From: Methanothermobacter sp. K4
GTDB taxonomy: Archaea; Methanobacteriota; Methanobacteria; Methanobacteriales; Methanothermobacteraceae
Reading direction: 5' to 3'
DNA: 64,000 nt
Assembly (NCBI RefSeq): GCF_022014235.1
Contig: NZ_JAKLTD010000001.1
Location: 475,402-539,401, forward strand
Of the stretch, positions 8,363 to 17,217 are shown one piece after another (positions within the stretch are counted from its first letter, which is position 1; each line of letters starts with the position of its first letter). Made by a program: the position numbers and the translations under genes. The notes beneath the pieces are model-generated. The model saw nothing but the letters and a program-made list of their open reading frames with translations. It searched no databases and had not been told where the DNA came from.

Positions 8363-9511
8363 ATGGAGATCGTACTTTGCGTTACAGGAAGTGTTGCCGC
8401 CATTGAGGCAGTTAAACTCGCAAGGGAACTGAGAAGGCAGGGTGCCAGTGTCAGATGTTTCATGAGTGAGGACGCCTGCAGGATAATACACCCCTATGCT
8501 ATGGAATTTGCCACAGGAAGCAAACCCATCCTTGAACTTACAGGGGAGATAGAGCACGTTAAGTACGCCGACTCAGACCTCATCCTTGTGGCCCCTGCAA
8601 CGGCCAACATCATAGGTAAGCTTGCCTTTAAGCTGGCCGACAACCCCATATCCTCCCTTCTCCTTACGGCATCGGGGATGGGAACCCCCATAGTTATGGT
8701 CCCATCCATGCATGAGGCCATGTATGCCGCCGCAGAGGGGAACATACAAAGGCTGAGGGAGGAGGGGGTTGTCTTTGTTGAGCCCCGCATGGATGAGGGG
8801 AAGGCAAAGTTTCCGGACATCAACACGATAGTACTTGAGGCAATGAGGCAGACCTCCAAGCAGAGTTTGAGGGGTAAAAGGTTCCTCATAAGCCTTGGCG
8901 GAACATATGAGCCAATCGATCCAGTGAGGGGCATTACAAACAGGAGTTCAGGTAAGATGGGCCTTGCGGTTGCACGAAGGGCATACATTGAGGGTGCCGA
9001 CGTTACACTCCTGGCGGGTGTAGTCTCGGTGGATATCCCCCAGCAGTTCACCGTTGTAGGGGCTGAGACAGCGGATTCCATGGCATCCGCAGTCAGGGAA
9101 CTTATAGGTGAACATGATGTATTTGTATCGGCTGCAGCAGTCGCTGACTTCAAACCCACCTACACAGGTAGGAAGATATCCTCAGATGGTGAGCTTACAC
9201 TCACACTGAAACCAAACCCCAAGATCATAAAAATTGCAAGAGAACTTAACCCTGATGCACTTATTGTTGGATTCAAGGCCGAGTACGATGTCCCCAGGGA
9301 GGAACTTATCAGATCTGCAGAGAAGCAGATGCAGGAGGCTGGTGTGGATATCGTCGTTGCAAATGATGTTTCAGTTGAGGGCTTCGGCTCAGACAGTAAC
9401 AGGGCCATCATAGTCTCAGATAAGGCAGTGGAACTTCCTGTAATGAGCAAGGATGACCTTGCATCCCTCATAGTTGATGAAATTGCAGTGAAACTTGAAG
9501 AGAAGGAATGA
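8363..9511 (+). CDS. coaBC: Bifunctional phosphopantothenoylcysteine decarboxylase / phosphopantothenate-cysteine ligase
   Basis: 382 residues from the ATG at 8363; an ATG at 8342 overlapping the previous gene is also in frame, but MEIVLCVTGS matches the usual start. The CoaC half (about 1-175) has the flavin-binding decarboxylase signature, with His in CRIIHPY and the PSMHEAMY loop. The CoaB half (about 180-380) has NRSSGKMG, AAAVADF and KPNPKII, the nucleotide and Cys-ligation motifs. Together they turn phosphopantothenate into phosphopantetheine for coenzyme A; archaeal CoaB normally uses CTP or ATP. A hairpin lies about 85 bases downstream. Confidence 0.95.
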   Translation: MEIVLCVTGSVAAIEAVKLARELRRQGASVRCFMSEDACRIIHPYAMEFATGSKPILELTGEIEHVKYADSDLILVAPATANIIGKLAFKLADNPISSLLLTASGMGTPIVMVPSMHEAMYAAAEGNIQRLREEGVVFVEPRMDEGKAKFPDINTIVLEAMRQTSKQSLRGKRFLISLGGTYEPIDPVRGITNRSSGKMGLAVARRAYIEGADVTLLAGVVSVDIPQQFTVVGAETADSMASAVRELIGEHDVFVSAAAVADFKPTYTGRKISSDGELTLTLKPNPKIIKIARELNPDALIVGFKAEYDVPREELIRSAEKQMQEAGVDIVVANDVSVEGFGSDSNRAIIVSDKAVELPVMSKDDLASLIVDEIAVKLEEKE

Positions 9512-9596
9512 AGTCTAGACCCTGATGAATCTGATGGAAAATACTCCTGGAGGATTCCATTTCAGCATTAATCAGAAAATGAAGTTATTCACTCCA

Positions 9597-9620
9597 GGTT
9601 ATTGTGTTGCAACAATAACC
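9597..9620 (+). terminator. Perfect 9-bp hairpin between convergent genes
   Basis: GGTTATTGT-(6)-ACAATAACC. It sits between the coaBC stop and the convergent fibrillarin gene, a place where a terminator would serve either strand, but no T-run follows directly. It is immediately followed by a perfect ribosome-binding site and ATG (see the next entry), so it could belong to a leader instead. Confidence 0.4.
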
Positions 9621-9633
9621 CGGAGGTGAAATT

Positions 9634-9654
9634 ATGGCCTTCAGTTGGGATTAA
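9634..9654 (+). other. Six-codon minigene behind a perfect ribosome-binding site
   Basis: GGAGGTGA at 9622-9629 is followed after four bases by ATG and a six-codon frame (MAFSWD) ending in TAA at 9652. The site is as strong as any in the window, yet the frame stops at once. It may be the relic of a lost gene or a short leader peptide. The rest of this 207-base gap shows no other gene. Confidence 0.3.
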
Positions 9655-9718
9655 AATTATGTAACTAACCCAATATATACCTTTTTTACTAAAAATCTGT
9701 TAAAAAATCATATGAATT

Positions 9719-10399
9719 TCAATCACTTCTTTTAACAAGAACCGCCATATGGTCCTTCTCGTAGGGATTAAGGCCCACCTGATCCATCACCTGGAAATCT
9801 GAGTCCCTGAGTTTCCTGACCTCCTCACGAAAGACCTTACGGGGGCTCCTTGTAACATCTATGCTCCTGGCCTTTATCATTATGAGACCGTAACCATTAT
9901 CCCTCAGGAAATATTCCATATTCTCGGTGAACAACCGGGTCTGGTCTGGCTGTGCAATGTCACAGTAGACAAGGTCAGCAGCCTCAACCATCCTGAGGTA
10001 ATCTCTGGGTCTTGAGGCGTCCTCGAGAAGCGGCAACATGTTCATACGGGAACCGCACACCTCCAGAAGCTCCCTCATCATCCTTGGTGAAAATTCAACG
10101 CAGTATACCCTGCCGTCTGTCACAATATCAGAGATGTGTGAGGCTGTTGTTCCGGCTGAAGCTCCAAGATACAGTACCCGGTAACCGGATTTGAGACTTA
10201 AGCCTCTGAGGCCGTTGTGAATGGCAGCGGCAAGTTTGGATCGCCTGGGATCCCAGACACGGTACTCCCTGCCACCCCATTCCATGAGCTTCTCCCCATA
10301 TACCCTCACACCAGGGTTGGGGTTTACTGTGAGGAGCGAGTCATTCATCATAAAAACACCATCAAGACCCTTAACACGTTTCAATGGATACACCTCCAC
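9719..10399 (-). CDS. flpA: Fibrillarin-like rRNA/tRNA 2'-O-methyltransferase
   Basis: 226 residues. The SAM-binding motif [12 protein letters not shown] is near residue 75, followed by the acidic YCVEFSPR strand and the [10 protein letters not shown] motif of fibrillarin; the catalytic K-D-K-E set is consistent with KARSIDVT and neighbours. With Nop5 and L7Ae it forms the C/D box sRNP that methylates rRNA and tRNA at guide-RNA-selected sites. It lies five bases downstream of nop5, the usual archaeal pairing, and is expected to be translated from the same mRNA. Confidence 0.96.
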   Translation of the reverse strand: MEVYPLKRVKGLDGVFMMNDSLLTVNPNPGVRVYGEKLMEWGGREYRVWDPRRSKLAAAIHNGLRGLSLKSGYRVLYLGASAGTTASHISDIVTDGRVYCVEFSPRMMRELLEVCGSRMNMLPLLEDASRPRDYLRMVEAADLVYCDIAQPDQTRLFTENMEYFLRDNGYGLIMIKARSIDVTRSPRKVFREEVRKLRDSDFQVMDQVGLNPYEKDHMAVLVKRSD

Positions 10400-10404
10400 T
10401 CTGG

Positions 10405-11394
10405 TTATCTTTTCCTCTTGAACCTCTTCTTTTTGACGGGAGGTTTCTTGTTTTTATTTTTTATGAATTCGAATCTCTCATTGAAACTTTCAATGATCTC
10501 TGGATCGAATTCCCCGCTGAAAACATCCTTTCTCACTGCAATTACTATTTTACCGGCAAGAAGCCTTGCAACCCTGCCCCTTATCCACCATGGTGATGAC
10601 CGTATGGAGGGATGCTGAAAGATCACACCATGCTTTGGTGGCCTGGCATTTGATTTAAGGTGCCTGAAGAGGGCCTTCTCAGCCCCAAGGACCTGTACAG
10701 TGGATGAGGGCAGCATGACAAGTTCCCTCAGGCCACCGGCATGTGCAATAAGCCTTGCCCCAACATTCGCACCTGCAAGTGCCCTGAGGTTGGGGGCGAG
10801 CTTCTCCATTTTGAGGTCAATGTACCTCTCGGTGTCCTGCCTCAGCCTCTGAAGTCTCCTGATATTCTCTGCAAGGTCCATGAAGATATGGAGGTCCTCG
10901 CTGCTGATATCCGAGCCTATACTTTCATCCACATCCATCCTGAAATTTTCAAGTATCCTCTCCCTGTCACCGTATCTGGCAACCAGCTCAACGTACTGCT
11001 CATGGCTCCTCACACCATCCAGTTCCGGGAAGTGAAGGGAATACCACTCCCTCAGCCTCTCTATCAGTTTCCCGATCTCCTCGTCCAGTTCATCAAGGGC
11101 ATTTATGGCCTGTATGAGGAACCTGTCGGATTCCCTGAGGGATTCCCTCAGTTTTTCCCGGGTTGCTGAGATGAGGGCGCTGTGTATGAACCTGGATGGG
11201 GGTATATCAGTGATTGATTCCAGTATCTCATCGAGGTTCTCCCTCAGATGGACTCCGGCAGCTGATGGCATTTCAAACCTGATTTTACCAAATTCAGAGT
11301 ATGCAGGTGATGGCTCAGCCTCAACGACAACCTCATGGTATTCATCAAGGAGCCTTTCAAGTATCCTCCTCTCCTCAGGTGTGATACCACCCAT
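10405..11394 (-). CDS. nop5: Nop5 (C/D box sRNP core protein), main open part
   Basis: 329 residues from ATG 11394. The coiled-coil region (about 95-190, with [13 protein letters not shown]) and the Nop RNA/L7Ae-binding domain (about 195-300, with [10 protein letters not shown] and [23 protein letters not shown]) are intact, and the tail is Lys/Arg-rich. However, the fibrillarin-binding N-terminal domain of Nop5 normally begins about 40 residues earlier. Those residues are encoded directly upstream in the same frame but are separated by one TAG (11395-11397) that touches this ATG. There is no good ribosome-binding site for this ATG. See the next entry and the finding. Confidence 0.93.
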   Translation of the reverse strand: MGGITPEERRILERLLDEYHEVVVEAEPSPAYSEFGKIRFEMPSAAGVHLRENLDEILESITDIPPSRFIHSALISATREKLRESLRESDRFLIQAINALDELDEEIGKLIERLREWYSLHFPELDGVRSHEQYVELVARYGDRERILENFRMDVDESIGSDISSEDLHIFMDLAENIRRLQRLRQDTERYIDLKMEKLAPNLRALAGANVGARLIAHAGGLRELVMLPSSTVQVLGAEKALFRHLKSNARPPKHGVIFQHPSIRSSPWWIRGRVARLLAGKIVIAVRKDVFSGEFDPEIIESFNERFEFIKNKNKKPPVKKKRFKRKR

Positions 11395-11514
11395 CTATGA
11401 TTCTTTGAGCCTGCTGGCCACCTCATCCAGCGGGAAAGTTTCATAATCTATGACTTCCAGATCTTCACTGAAGGCAACAAAACCAGCAACGCAGCCTGTG
11501 AGATAACACTTCAT
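11395..11514 (-). pseudogene. nop5: N-terminal 39 codons of Nop5, ended by in-frame UAG
   Basis: ATG at 11514 opens a 39-codon frame (start MKCYLTG, end SRLKES) that ends in TAG and continues, without a frame change, into the ATG of the main Nop5 frame. Its composition fits the first strands of the Nop5 N-terminal domain (hydrophobic strand, then FSEDLEVIDYETFP). A TATA box lies about 26-32 bases upstream, so the mRNA should start almost at this ATG (near-leaderless), which argues that this is the real start of nop5. The TAG may be a nonsense mutation, a sequencing error, a stop-restart split or recoding. No pyrrolysine genes are visible in this window. Confidence 0.6.
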
Positions 11515-11539
11515 AGGGGTACATCTATAGGTGGTGACT

Positions 11540-11551
11540 ATAAATATATTT
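11540..11551 (-). promoter_or_regulatory. TATA box of the nop5-flpA operon
   Basis: On the minus strand AAATATATTTATA is placed about 26-32 bases before the upstream nop5 ATG (11514). It is nearly symmetrical but is too close to the pyrD ATG (11566) to serve that gene. Confidence 0.5.
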
Positions 11552-11565
11552 AGAAGGTGTTTTTC

Positions 11566-12474
11566 ATGCTGAGGACCAGGATATGTAATATTGAGCTCAG
11601 GAATCCGACCATGCTTGCTGCGGGAGTTATGGGGAGCATGGCGTCATCCCTTAACAGGGTCTACCGTGCAGGTGCAGGGGCCGTTGTAACCAAATCATTT
11701 TCACTGGAACCCAATGAGGGCTATAAAAATCCCACCACGGTCGAGGTCACCGGTGGGATCATAAATGCCATAGGTCTCTCAAATCCAGGGGTTGAGGCAT
11801 TTAAAGAGGAGCTCAGGGGGGTGGATGATGATGTGCCCCTCATAGCATCCGTCTACGGGTCTTCACCGGAGGAATTTGCCAGCGTGGCGGCTTCCGTGGA
11901 GGAATACGTGGACATGATTGAACTCAATGTGTCCTGTCCCCACGCCATGGCGGGTTGCGGGGCTTCCATAGGACAGGATGCAGGGCTGACATTCAGGGTG
12001 GTCTCTGCTGTAAAGGACGCCGTGGACGTGCCGGTATCCACCAAACTCACACCAAACGTTACAGACATCGTTGAGATAGCAAAAAGCGCCGAGGATGCGG
12101 GTTCAGATGCCCTGACCCTCATAAACTCCCTTGGCCCCGGAATGAAGATCGATATAAAAACAGCAAAACCGGTACTTTCCAATGCCTTTGGGGGAATGTC
12201 GGGTCCCGCCATAAAACCGGTGGCTGTAAGGTGCGTCTATGATGTTTACCGCAGTGTTGAGATCCCGCTAATTGGTGCCGGTGGCGTCAGGGACTTCAGG
12301 GATGCGGTTGAATTCCTGTTTGCAGGTGCAGTGGGCGTGCAGGTTGGTACAGCCATAATGTATGATGGTCCTGAGATCTTCATGAGGATATGCAGGGGCC
12401 TTGAGAGGTTCATGATTGAGGAGGGCTTCTCATCGGTTGATGAGATGGTTGGCCTGGCCCATGAGGGGGTGTGA
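11566..12474 (+). CDS. pyrD: Dihydroorotate dehydrogenase, catalytic subunit (type 1B)
   Basis: 302 residues from ATG 11566, chosen because GAAGGTG ends six bases before it; an in-frame GTG at 11557 overlaps that site. TIM-barrel FMN enzyme: the catalytic Cys is in ELNVSCPH, STKLTPNV holds the substrate and FMN contacts, and GAGGVRD and VQVGTAIMY form the C-terminal FMN phosphate site. It oxidises dihydroorotate to orotate in pyrimidine synthesis. The Cys (not Ser) and the adjacent pyrK mark it as type 1B, passing electrons through PyrK to NAD. Its stop overlaps the region of the pyrK ribosome-binding site. Confidence 0.95.
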   Translation: MLRTRICNIELRNPTMLAAGVMGSMASSLNRVYRAGAGAVVTKSFSLEPNEGYKNPTTVEVTGGIINAIGLSNPGVEAFKEELRGVDDDVPLIASVYGSSPEEFASVAASVEEYVDMIELNVSCPHAMAGCGASIGQDAGLTFRVVSAVKDAVDVPVSTKLTPNVTDIVEIAKSAEDAGSDALTLINSLGPGMKIDIKTAKPVLSNAFGGMSGPAIKPVAVRCVYDVYRSVEIPLIGAGGVRDFRDAVEFLFAGAVGVQVGTAIMYDGPEIFMRICRGLERFMIEEGFSSVDEMVGLAHEGV

Positions 12475-12479
12475 TTTCC

Positions 12480-13274
12480 ATGGTAAATGTTCCAGAGGTT
12501 CTTGAAATTAAGGGGATAGTTGAGGAATCTGAGACCGTCAAGACATTCATATTTGACTGGGACTTAACGCGTGAAATAGTGCCCGGGCAGTTCGTCATGG
12601 TCTGGAATTTCAGCGACGAGAAACCAATGTCAGTCTCACTCATTGACCATAAAAGGTCTGAAATCGGCATATCCATAAGGAGGGTTGGTGAATTCACATC
12701 AGCGGTCCATGAACTGGAAGAGGGGGACCTCATGGGAGTCAGGGGACCCTATGGCAGGGGTTTTGAACTCATGGGAAGAAAACTGATCATTGTGGGCGGC
12801 GGGATAGGCATGGCACCCCTCGCAGCCCTTGCAGAGGAGGCTGTGGCACGGGGCATGAATGTGGACGCGGTTGTGGCTGCAAGGACATCAGATGAGCTTC
12901 TCTTCACAGAGAGACTTGAGGGAGCAGGTGTTAATATCCATACATGTACAGATGATGGAACCTGCGGGTTTCAGGGATTTGCACATGAACGCCTTTCTGA
13001 AATGGACGGAGAATATGACATGGCGGCTGTCTGCGGCCCGGAGCCAATGATGTTCCATGTGAAGGAGGTGCTTGATGACAGGGGGATACCAGCCCAGTTT
13101 TCCCTTGAGAGATACATGAAGTGTGCAGTGGGTATCTGCGGCCAGTGCTGCGTTGATGGGACAGGGTGGAGGGTCTGTGCCGAGGGCCCTGTCCTCTGGG
13201 ACCATGAATTAAGGGTTGTCGGTGAATTTGGCAGGTACAGAAGGGACTCTGCCGGCCGGAGAATCAGCTGGTAA
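12480..13274 (+). CDS. pyrK: Dihydroorotate dehydrogenase electron-transfer subunit
   Basis: 264 residues from ATG 12480. A ferredoxin-reductase-like FAD domain comes first (about 5-95, with ISIRRVGEF), then a nucleotide-binding domain with IIVGGGIGMAPL at about 100-112. The C-terminal Cys cluster CAVGICGQCC...RVC near 217-235 binds the [2Fe-2S] centre that links FMN in PyrD to FAD here. It is the partner of the adjacent pyrD; the two frames almost touch. A GTG three codons upstream is in frame but overlaps the pyrD stop. Confidence 0.95.
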   Translation: MVNVPEVLEIKGIVEESETVKTFIFDWDLTREIVPGQFVMVWNFSDEKPMSVSLIDHKRSEIGISIRRVGEFTSAVHELEEGDLMGVRGPYGRGFELMGRKLIIVGGGIGMAPLAALAEEAVARGMNVDAVVAARTSDELLFTERLEGAGVNIHTCTDDGTCGFQGFAHERLSEMDGEYDMAAVCGPEPMMFHVKEVLDDRGIPAQFSLERYMKCAVGICGQCCVDGTGWRVCAEGPVLWDHELRVVGEFGRYRRDSAGRRISW

Positions 13275-13286
13275 TTTGGTGGTTTC

Positions 13287-14294
13287 ATGATAGAGAGGCT
13301 CAGGGGTACCATTACATCTGCTTCATTCCTTGTACTTGCGCTGATACTTCTATCGGCCATTGTAATATATCCCATCTGGACCATGCTCTTCCTTGGGGCT
13401 GTCTTCGCCTACATTGTAAGGCCAGTGGCTTTAAGGATAAATGAGAGGATACCATACCTCTCGGTCTCCATAATCATAGCCATGGCCGTTGTTATAATGC
13501 CACTTGTTGGTATAGTGGTTTTCACCGTGGACTCACTCATAAACTCCACCCCCTCGCTCATAACCCTTGCAAGGGGCTTTGATATCCCCTACATTCCGGG
13601 GCAGCTCCAGACTTCAGGGGGCACCTTAGGGGCCTTGAGGGGCGTTCTAACCGACATACTGAGCGGATCCCTCAACTATGTGATTGATGTGATACAGTCT
13701 GTCCCCATGATAGCCCTGCAGCTCTTCATATTCCTCTCATCAACATTTTACTTTGCAAGGGATGGTGAAAGGCTCCTTTCATATATAAGGGGCCTCATAC
13801 CCTCTGAGGCCAGGCCATTCATGAGGAGGATGGCCTCTGAGACAGAACGTGTACTCATGAGCATATTCTATGGCCACTTCCTCACGGCACTCCTCATAGG
13901 TATCATGGCGGGGGCTGGCTTTCATATCCTGGGCTACCCCTACGCGATAGTCCTCGGTATAATAACAGGGATATTTCAGCTCATACCCGTTATAGGCCCA
14001 TGGGCGGCCTACACCCCCCTTGCCATCTATGACTTCGTGACAGGGAATGTCCTCAGGGGAGTTCTGGTCCTCATCTTCGGGATATTCCTAAGTACAATCG
14101 ACATATACCTTCGGCCAAAGCTCTCAGGTAAGTATGCTGATATACACCCCATGATATTCCTTGTGGGTTTCCTTGGTGGCCCGGTGTTATGGGGTGTCGC
14201 AGGGTTCATAGTGGGGCCACTGGTCCTGGGGCTCGCCTATGCGGCCCTTGAGGCCTACCGGCTTGGAGAATCAGATACTGAGCAGAAACAGTGA
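13287..14294 (+). CDS. AI-2E/PerM family membrane permease
   Basis: 335 residues with about seven to eight hydrophobic segments. The pattern is that of the AI-2E transporter family: two segments near the start, a long extracellular loop (about 80-130), then a conserved C-terminal block with GIITGIFQLIPVIGPW near 225-245 and a PKLSGKYADIHP motif near 275. Family members are proposed exporters, some Na+/H+-linked, but substrates are mostly unknown, and quorum-signal transport is not implied in a methanogen. GGTGG precedes the ATG. It is 12 bases after pyrK and may be cotranscribed. Confidence 0.88.
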   Translation: MIERLRGTITSASFLVLALILLSAIVIYPIWTMLFLGAVFAYIVRPVALRINERIPYLSVSIIIAMAVVIMPLVGIVVFTVDSLINSTPSLITLARGFDIPYIPGQLQTSGGTLGALRGVLTDILSGSLNYVIDVIQSVPMIALQLFIFLSSTFYFARDGERLLSYIRGLIPSEARPFMRRMASETERVLMSIFYGHFLTALLIGIMAGAGFHILGYPYAIVLGIITGIFQLIPVIGPWAAYTPLAIYDFVTGNVLRGVLVLIFGIFLSTIDIYLRPKLSGKYADIHPMIFLVGFLGGPVLWGVAGFIVGPLVLGLAYAALEAYRLGESDTEQKQ

Positions 14295-14372
14295 ACACAT
14301 TCAGAACCATGCCACATCCGGTTGTTTCGTAATATTACAGTAAAACGAATAACCCCTTCATTTTGCCTGGAA

Positions 14373-14382
14373 CATTTTATTA
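14373..14382 (+). promoter_or_regulatory. TATA box of polB1
   Basis: CATTTTATTA lies 25-34 bases before the polB1 ATG. No ribosome-binding site is visible between them, so the transcript is probably leaderless. Confidence 0.5.
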
Positions 14383-14406
14383 GCTTCACACAACAGAGTA
14401 AACTCC

Positions 14407-16176
14407 ATGGAAAGATACAGCATGGTGCTCCTTGACATCGACTACCTAACGGTCGATGATATACCGGTCATCAGACTCTTTGGTAAGGACAAGTCAGGAA
14501 ATGAGCCAATCATCGCATATGACAGTTCATTCAGGCCATACATCTACGCAATCCCCACCGATACGGATAGGTGCATGAATGACCTTGCTGAACTGGAACT
14601 GGAAAAACTTGAGGTCACAGAGCGAAGGGACCTTGGAAAACCAGTGGAGGTTATAAGGATAGAATTCAGGCACCCCCAGGAGGTGCCGAAGTTTAGGGAG
14701 AGGATAAGGAACCTTGAATCCGTTGCGGATATAAGGGAACATGACATCCCCTTCTACAGGAGGTACCTAATTGACAGGTCAATCGTGCCAATGTCAGGGA
14801 TAGAATTCAATGGTGTGGAGGTGGAGTCGGCACCATCTGTCACATCAGATGATGTGAGGATCATTGAGATAACCGATGGGATAGAAACATCCGATTCTGG
14901 CTTTCCTCAGCTGGACATCCTCAGCTTTGACATTGAGGTGAGAAACCCCCATGGGATGCCTGACCCTGAAAATGATGAGATAGTGATGGTTGGCATTGCA
15001 GGCAACATGGGTGTTGAATCGGTAATATCAACGAGGGGCGAGCACCTGGACTTCGTTGAAAGGGTTGATGATGAGGGGGCAATCCTCGAGAGATTCGCTG
15101 ATATCGTCAGGGAGAAAAAACCCGACATCCTGGTGGGCTACAACTCCGACAACTTCGACTTCCCCTACCTATCAAGGAGGGCTGAGATCCTTGGAGTGGA
15201 ACTTGACCTTGGATGGGATGGCTCCAGGATAAAGACCATGAGGAGGGGATTTGCAAACGCAACAGCCATAAGGGGGACGGTGCATGTGGACCTCTACCCT
15301 GTGATGAGGAGGTACATGAACCTTGACCGCTACACACTTGAGAGGGTCTACCAGGAACTCTTCGGGGAGGAGAAGATAGATCTCCCGGGTGATAAACTCT
15401 GGGAGTACTGGGACCGGGAGGAGCTGAGGGATGAACTTTTCAGGTACTCCCTTGATGATGTCATTGCAACCTACCGGATCGCAGAGAAGATCCTCCCCCT
15501 CAACATGGAGCTCACCCGTATAGTTGGACAGCCCCTATTTGACATATCCCGCATGGCAACCGGACAGCAGGCCGAATGGTTCCTTGTACGCAAGGCACAC
15601 CAGTACGGTGAACTTGTACCAAACAAGCCATCACACTCAGAGTTCTCAAAGAGAAGGGGCCGCAGGGCCGTTGGGGGATATGTTAAGGAACCTGAGAGGG
15701 GACTCCATGAGAACATAGTCCAGTTTGACTTCCGCAGCCTCTACCCCAGCATAATAATCTCAAAGAATATATCCCCAGACACACTCACCGATGAGGGGGA
15801 TTGTGACTGCCACGTTGCACCAGAATACGGTTACAGGTTCCGTAAGGACCCACCGGGTTTTGTACCGTCGGTTATAGGCGAGATACTCTCTGAGAGGGTC
15901 AGAATCAAGGGGGAGATGAAGCGCTCAGATGACCCCATGGAGCGAAAGATACTCAATGTACAGCAGGAGGCCCTCAAGAGGCTTGCAAACACCATGTACG
16001 GGGTTTACGGTTACTCAAGGTTCAGGTGGTATTCAATGGAGTGTGCAGAGGCCATAACCGCGTGGGGAAGGGACTATATAAAGAGGACAATAAAAATAGC
16101 TGAAGATTTCGGTTTCCACACGGTTTACGCCGACACAGATGGTTTCTACGCCACATACACAGGTAGGAGATCTTAG
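14407..16176 (+). CDS. polB1: Family B DNA polymerase, large N-terminal piece of a split enzyme
   Basis: 589 residues. The exonuclease motifs are present: Exo I SFDIEV (about 176), Exo [12 protein letters not shown] (about 240) and Exo III YSLDDV (about 345). Polymerase motifs A (DFRSLYPSI, about 440), B ([13 protein letters not shown], about 524) and C (YADTDG, about 578) follow. The frame stops about ten residues after motif C, whereas undivided archaeal PolB continues for a further 200 residues (thumb). This is the known Methanothermobacter arrangement in which a second gene elsewhere encodes the rest; that gene is not in this window. Motif C is YADTDGF. The stop overlaps the convergent comE stop by four bases. 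Confidence 0.95.
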   Translation: MERYSMVLLDIDYLTVDDIPVIRLFGKDKSGNEPIIAYDSSFRPYIYAIPTDTDRCMNDLAELELEKLEVTERRDLGKPVEVIRIEFRHPQEVPKFRERIRNLESVADIREHDIPFYRRYLIDRSIVPMSGIEFNGVEVESAPSVTSDDVRIIEITDGIETSDSGFPQLDILSFDIEVRNPHGMPDPENDEIVMVGIAGNMGVESVISTRGEHLDFVERVDDEGAILERFADIVREKKPDILVGYNSDNFDFPYLSRRAEILGVELDLGWDGSRIKTMRRGFANATAIRGTVHVDLYPVMRRYMNLDRYTLERVYQELFGEEKIDLPGDKLWEYWDREELRDELFRYSLDDVIATYRIAEKILPLNMELTRIVGQPLFDISRMATGQQAEWFLVRKAHQYGELVPNKPSHSEFSKRRGRRAVGGYVKEPERGLHENIVQFDFRSLYPSIIISKNISPDTLTDEGDCDCHVAPEYGYRFRKDPPGFVPSVIGEILSERVRIKGEMKRSDDPMERKILNVQQEALKRLANTMYGVYGYSRFRWYSMECAEAITAWGRDYIKRTIKIAEDFGFHTVYADTDGFYATYTGRRS

Positions 16177-16715
16177 GACCTCACCTCATCCATGAACCTC
16201 TCTATTATCTCCTCAGGACTTAAATCTATGACAGGGACATCCGCATTTCCGGGAGTTACAGGTACATGGGCAAACACGGGTCCGTCCTCCTCGAGGGCCC
16301 TTTTAAAGTCAAGTTCCTTGTGGAATCTGATAACATTGAATCCCATTGACCCGGCAACATCCCCAAGGTCTACCAGATCTGCGTAGGTGCACTGGGAACC
16401 TGTGCTCCCGTAGCATCTGTTGTCCAGGAGGACTATGACTAGATTTCTTGGTGACTGGGCAGCGGCCGTTACCAGTCCCCCCAGGTTCATGAGGATGGAT
16501 CCATCACCATCAAGTACAACAACCCTTCTATTCTGGGAGAGGGCAAGACCAAGTCCAATGGAGGATGCCATACCCATGGATCCAAGCATGTAGAAATGCC
16601 TTGACGAATCCTTGATACTGTAGAGCTCCCTTGATGGGAAACCAAGGTTGCATACCACGATTTCATCATCAAGGACCTCCACAATCCTTTCTATGGCCTC
16701 AATTCTTGTGAGCAT
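16173..16715 (-). CDS. comE: Sulfopyruvate decarboxylase, beta subunit
   Basis: 180 residues from ATG 16715, four bases after the comD stop and preceded by GGTGAT; longer in-frame starts lie inside comD and lack support. The thiamine-diphosphate motif runs from [11 protein letters not shown] to VLLDNRCYG (about 85-125). ComDE decarboxylates 3-sulfopyruvate to sulfoacetaldehyde in coenzyme M biosynthesis; the beta subunit supplies the TPP-binding domain. Gene order comC-comD-comE on one strand with overlaps implies one operon. It converges on polB1 with a four-base overlap. Confidence 0.94.
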   Translation of the reverse strand: MLTRIEAIERIVEVLDDEIVVCNLGFPSRELYSIKDSSRHFYMLGSMGMASSIGLGLALSQNRRVVVLDGDGSILMNLGGLVTAAAQSPRNLVIVLLDNRCYGSTGSQCTYADLVDLGDVAGSMGFNVIRFHKELDFKRALEEDGPVFAHVPVTPGNADVPVIDLSPEEIIERFMDEVRS

Positions 16716-16719
16716 GGTA

Positions 16720-17217
16720 TCACCAGTAGGCAACCTCAAGGAGGACAGCCACAGGGTGCCTCTTTTCAAGTGAAAGTTCTGTGAGTTCCACTATGGATTC
16801 CCTTGCCTCTGAGGGTGTTTCAGGGGTACTGTAGGGTATTTTGAGGATATCAAGTATATCCGCTGTGGCCCTTCCCATGGGGACCTGGGCCTCCATGAAC
16901 TCGCCCCGGGTGCCCCTGTGACTTACAATCATGGTTATGGGTATATGGTAGAGGCTGTAGAGTGATGCGAGGACATTTACGGAGTTACCGAGACCAGAGT
17001 TCTGCATCAGCATGGCTGTGGTCTTTCCGGCCATGTAGGCGCCGGCTGCAACACCGAAGCCCTCCTCCTCACGTGTAACAGGCACGTGTCTGATTCCCGG
17101 GTCAGAGTCCACCATTTCAAGGACGAACCTGAGGTTCACACAGGGGACGCTGACCGCAAAGTCTATCCCCGCCTCCTTCATACCCTCGTAGACAGCCCTG
17201 CTGCTATCCAACTTCAT
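16720..17217 (-). CDS. comD: Sulfopyruvate decarboxylase, alpha subunit
   Basis: 165 residues, the Pyr domain of a two-subunit TPP enzyme. [19 protein letters not shown] (about 47-65) contains the Glu that activates TPP, and [13 protein letters not shown] and [13 protein letters not shown] are typical of the sulfopyruvate/phosphonopyruvate decarboxylase family. It forms the active enzyme with ComE. The ATG overlaps the comC stop (ATGA), showing translational coupling. In some methanogens comD and comE are fused; here they are separate. Confidence 0.94.
   Translation of the reverse strand: MKLDSSRAVYEGMKEAGIDFAVSVPCVNLRFVLEMVDSDPGIRHVPVTREEEGFGVAAGAYMAGKTTAMLMQNSGLGNSVNVLASLYSLYHIPITMIVSHRGTRGEFMEAQVPMGRATADILDILKIPYSTPETPSEARESIVELTELSLEKRHPVAVLLEVAYW

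Noticed and set aside
16130..16176. Split intein at the end of PolB
   Set aside because: The last residues (TYTGRRS) do not begin an intein N-domain; only the position is suggestive.
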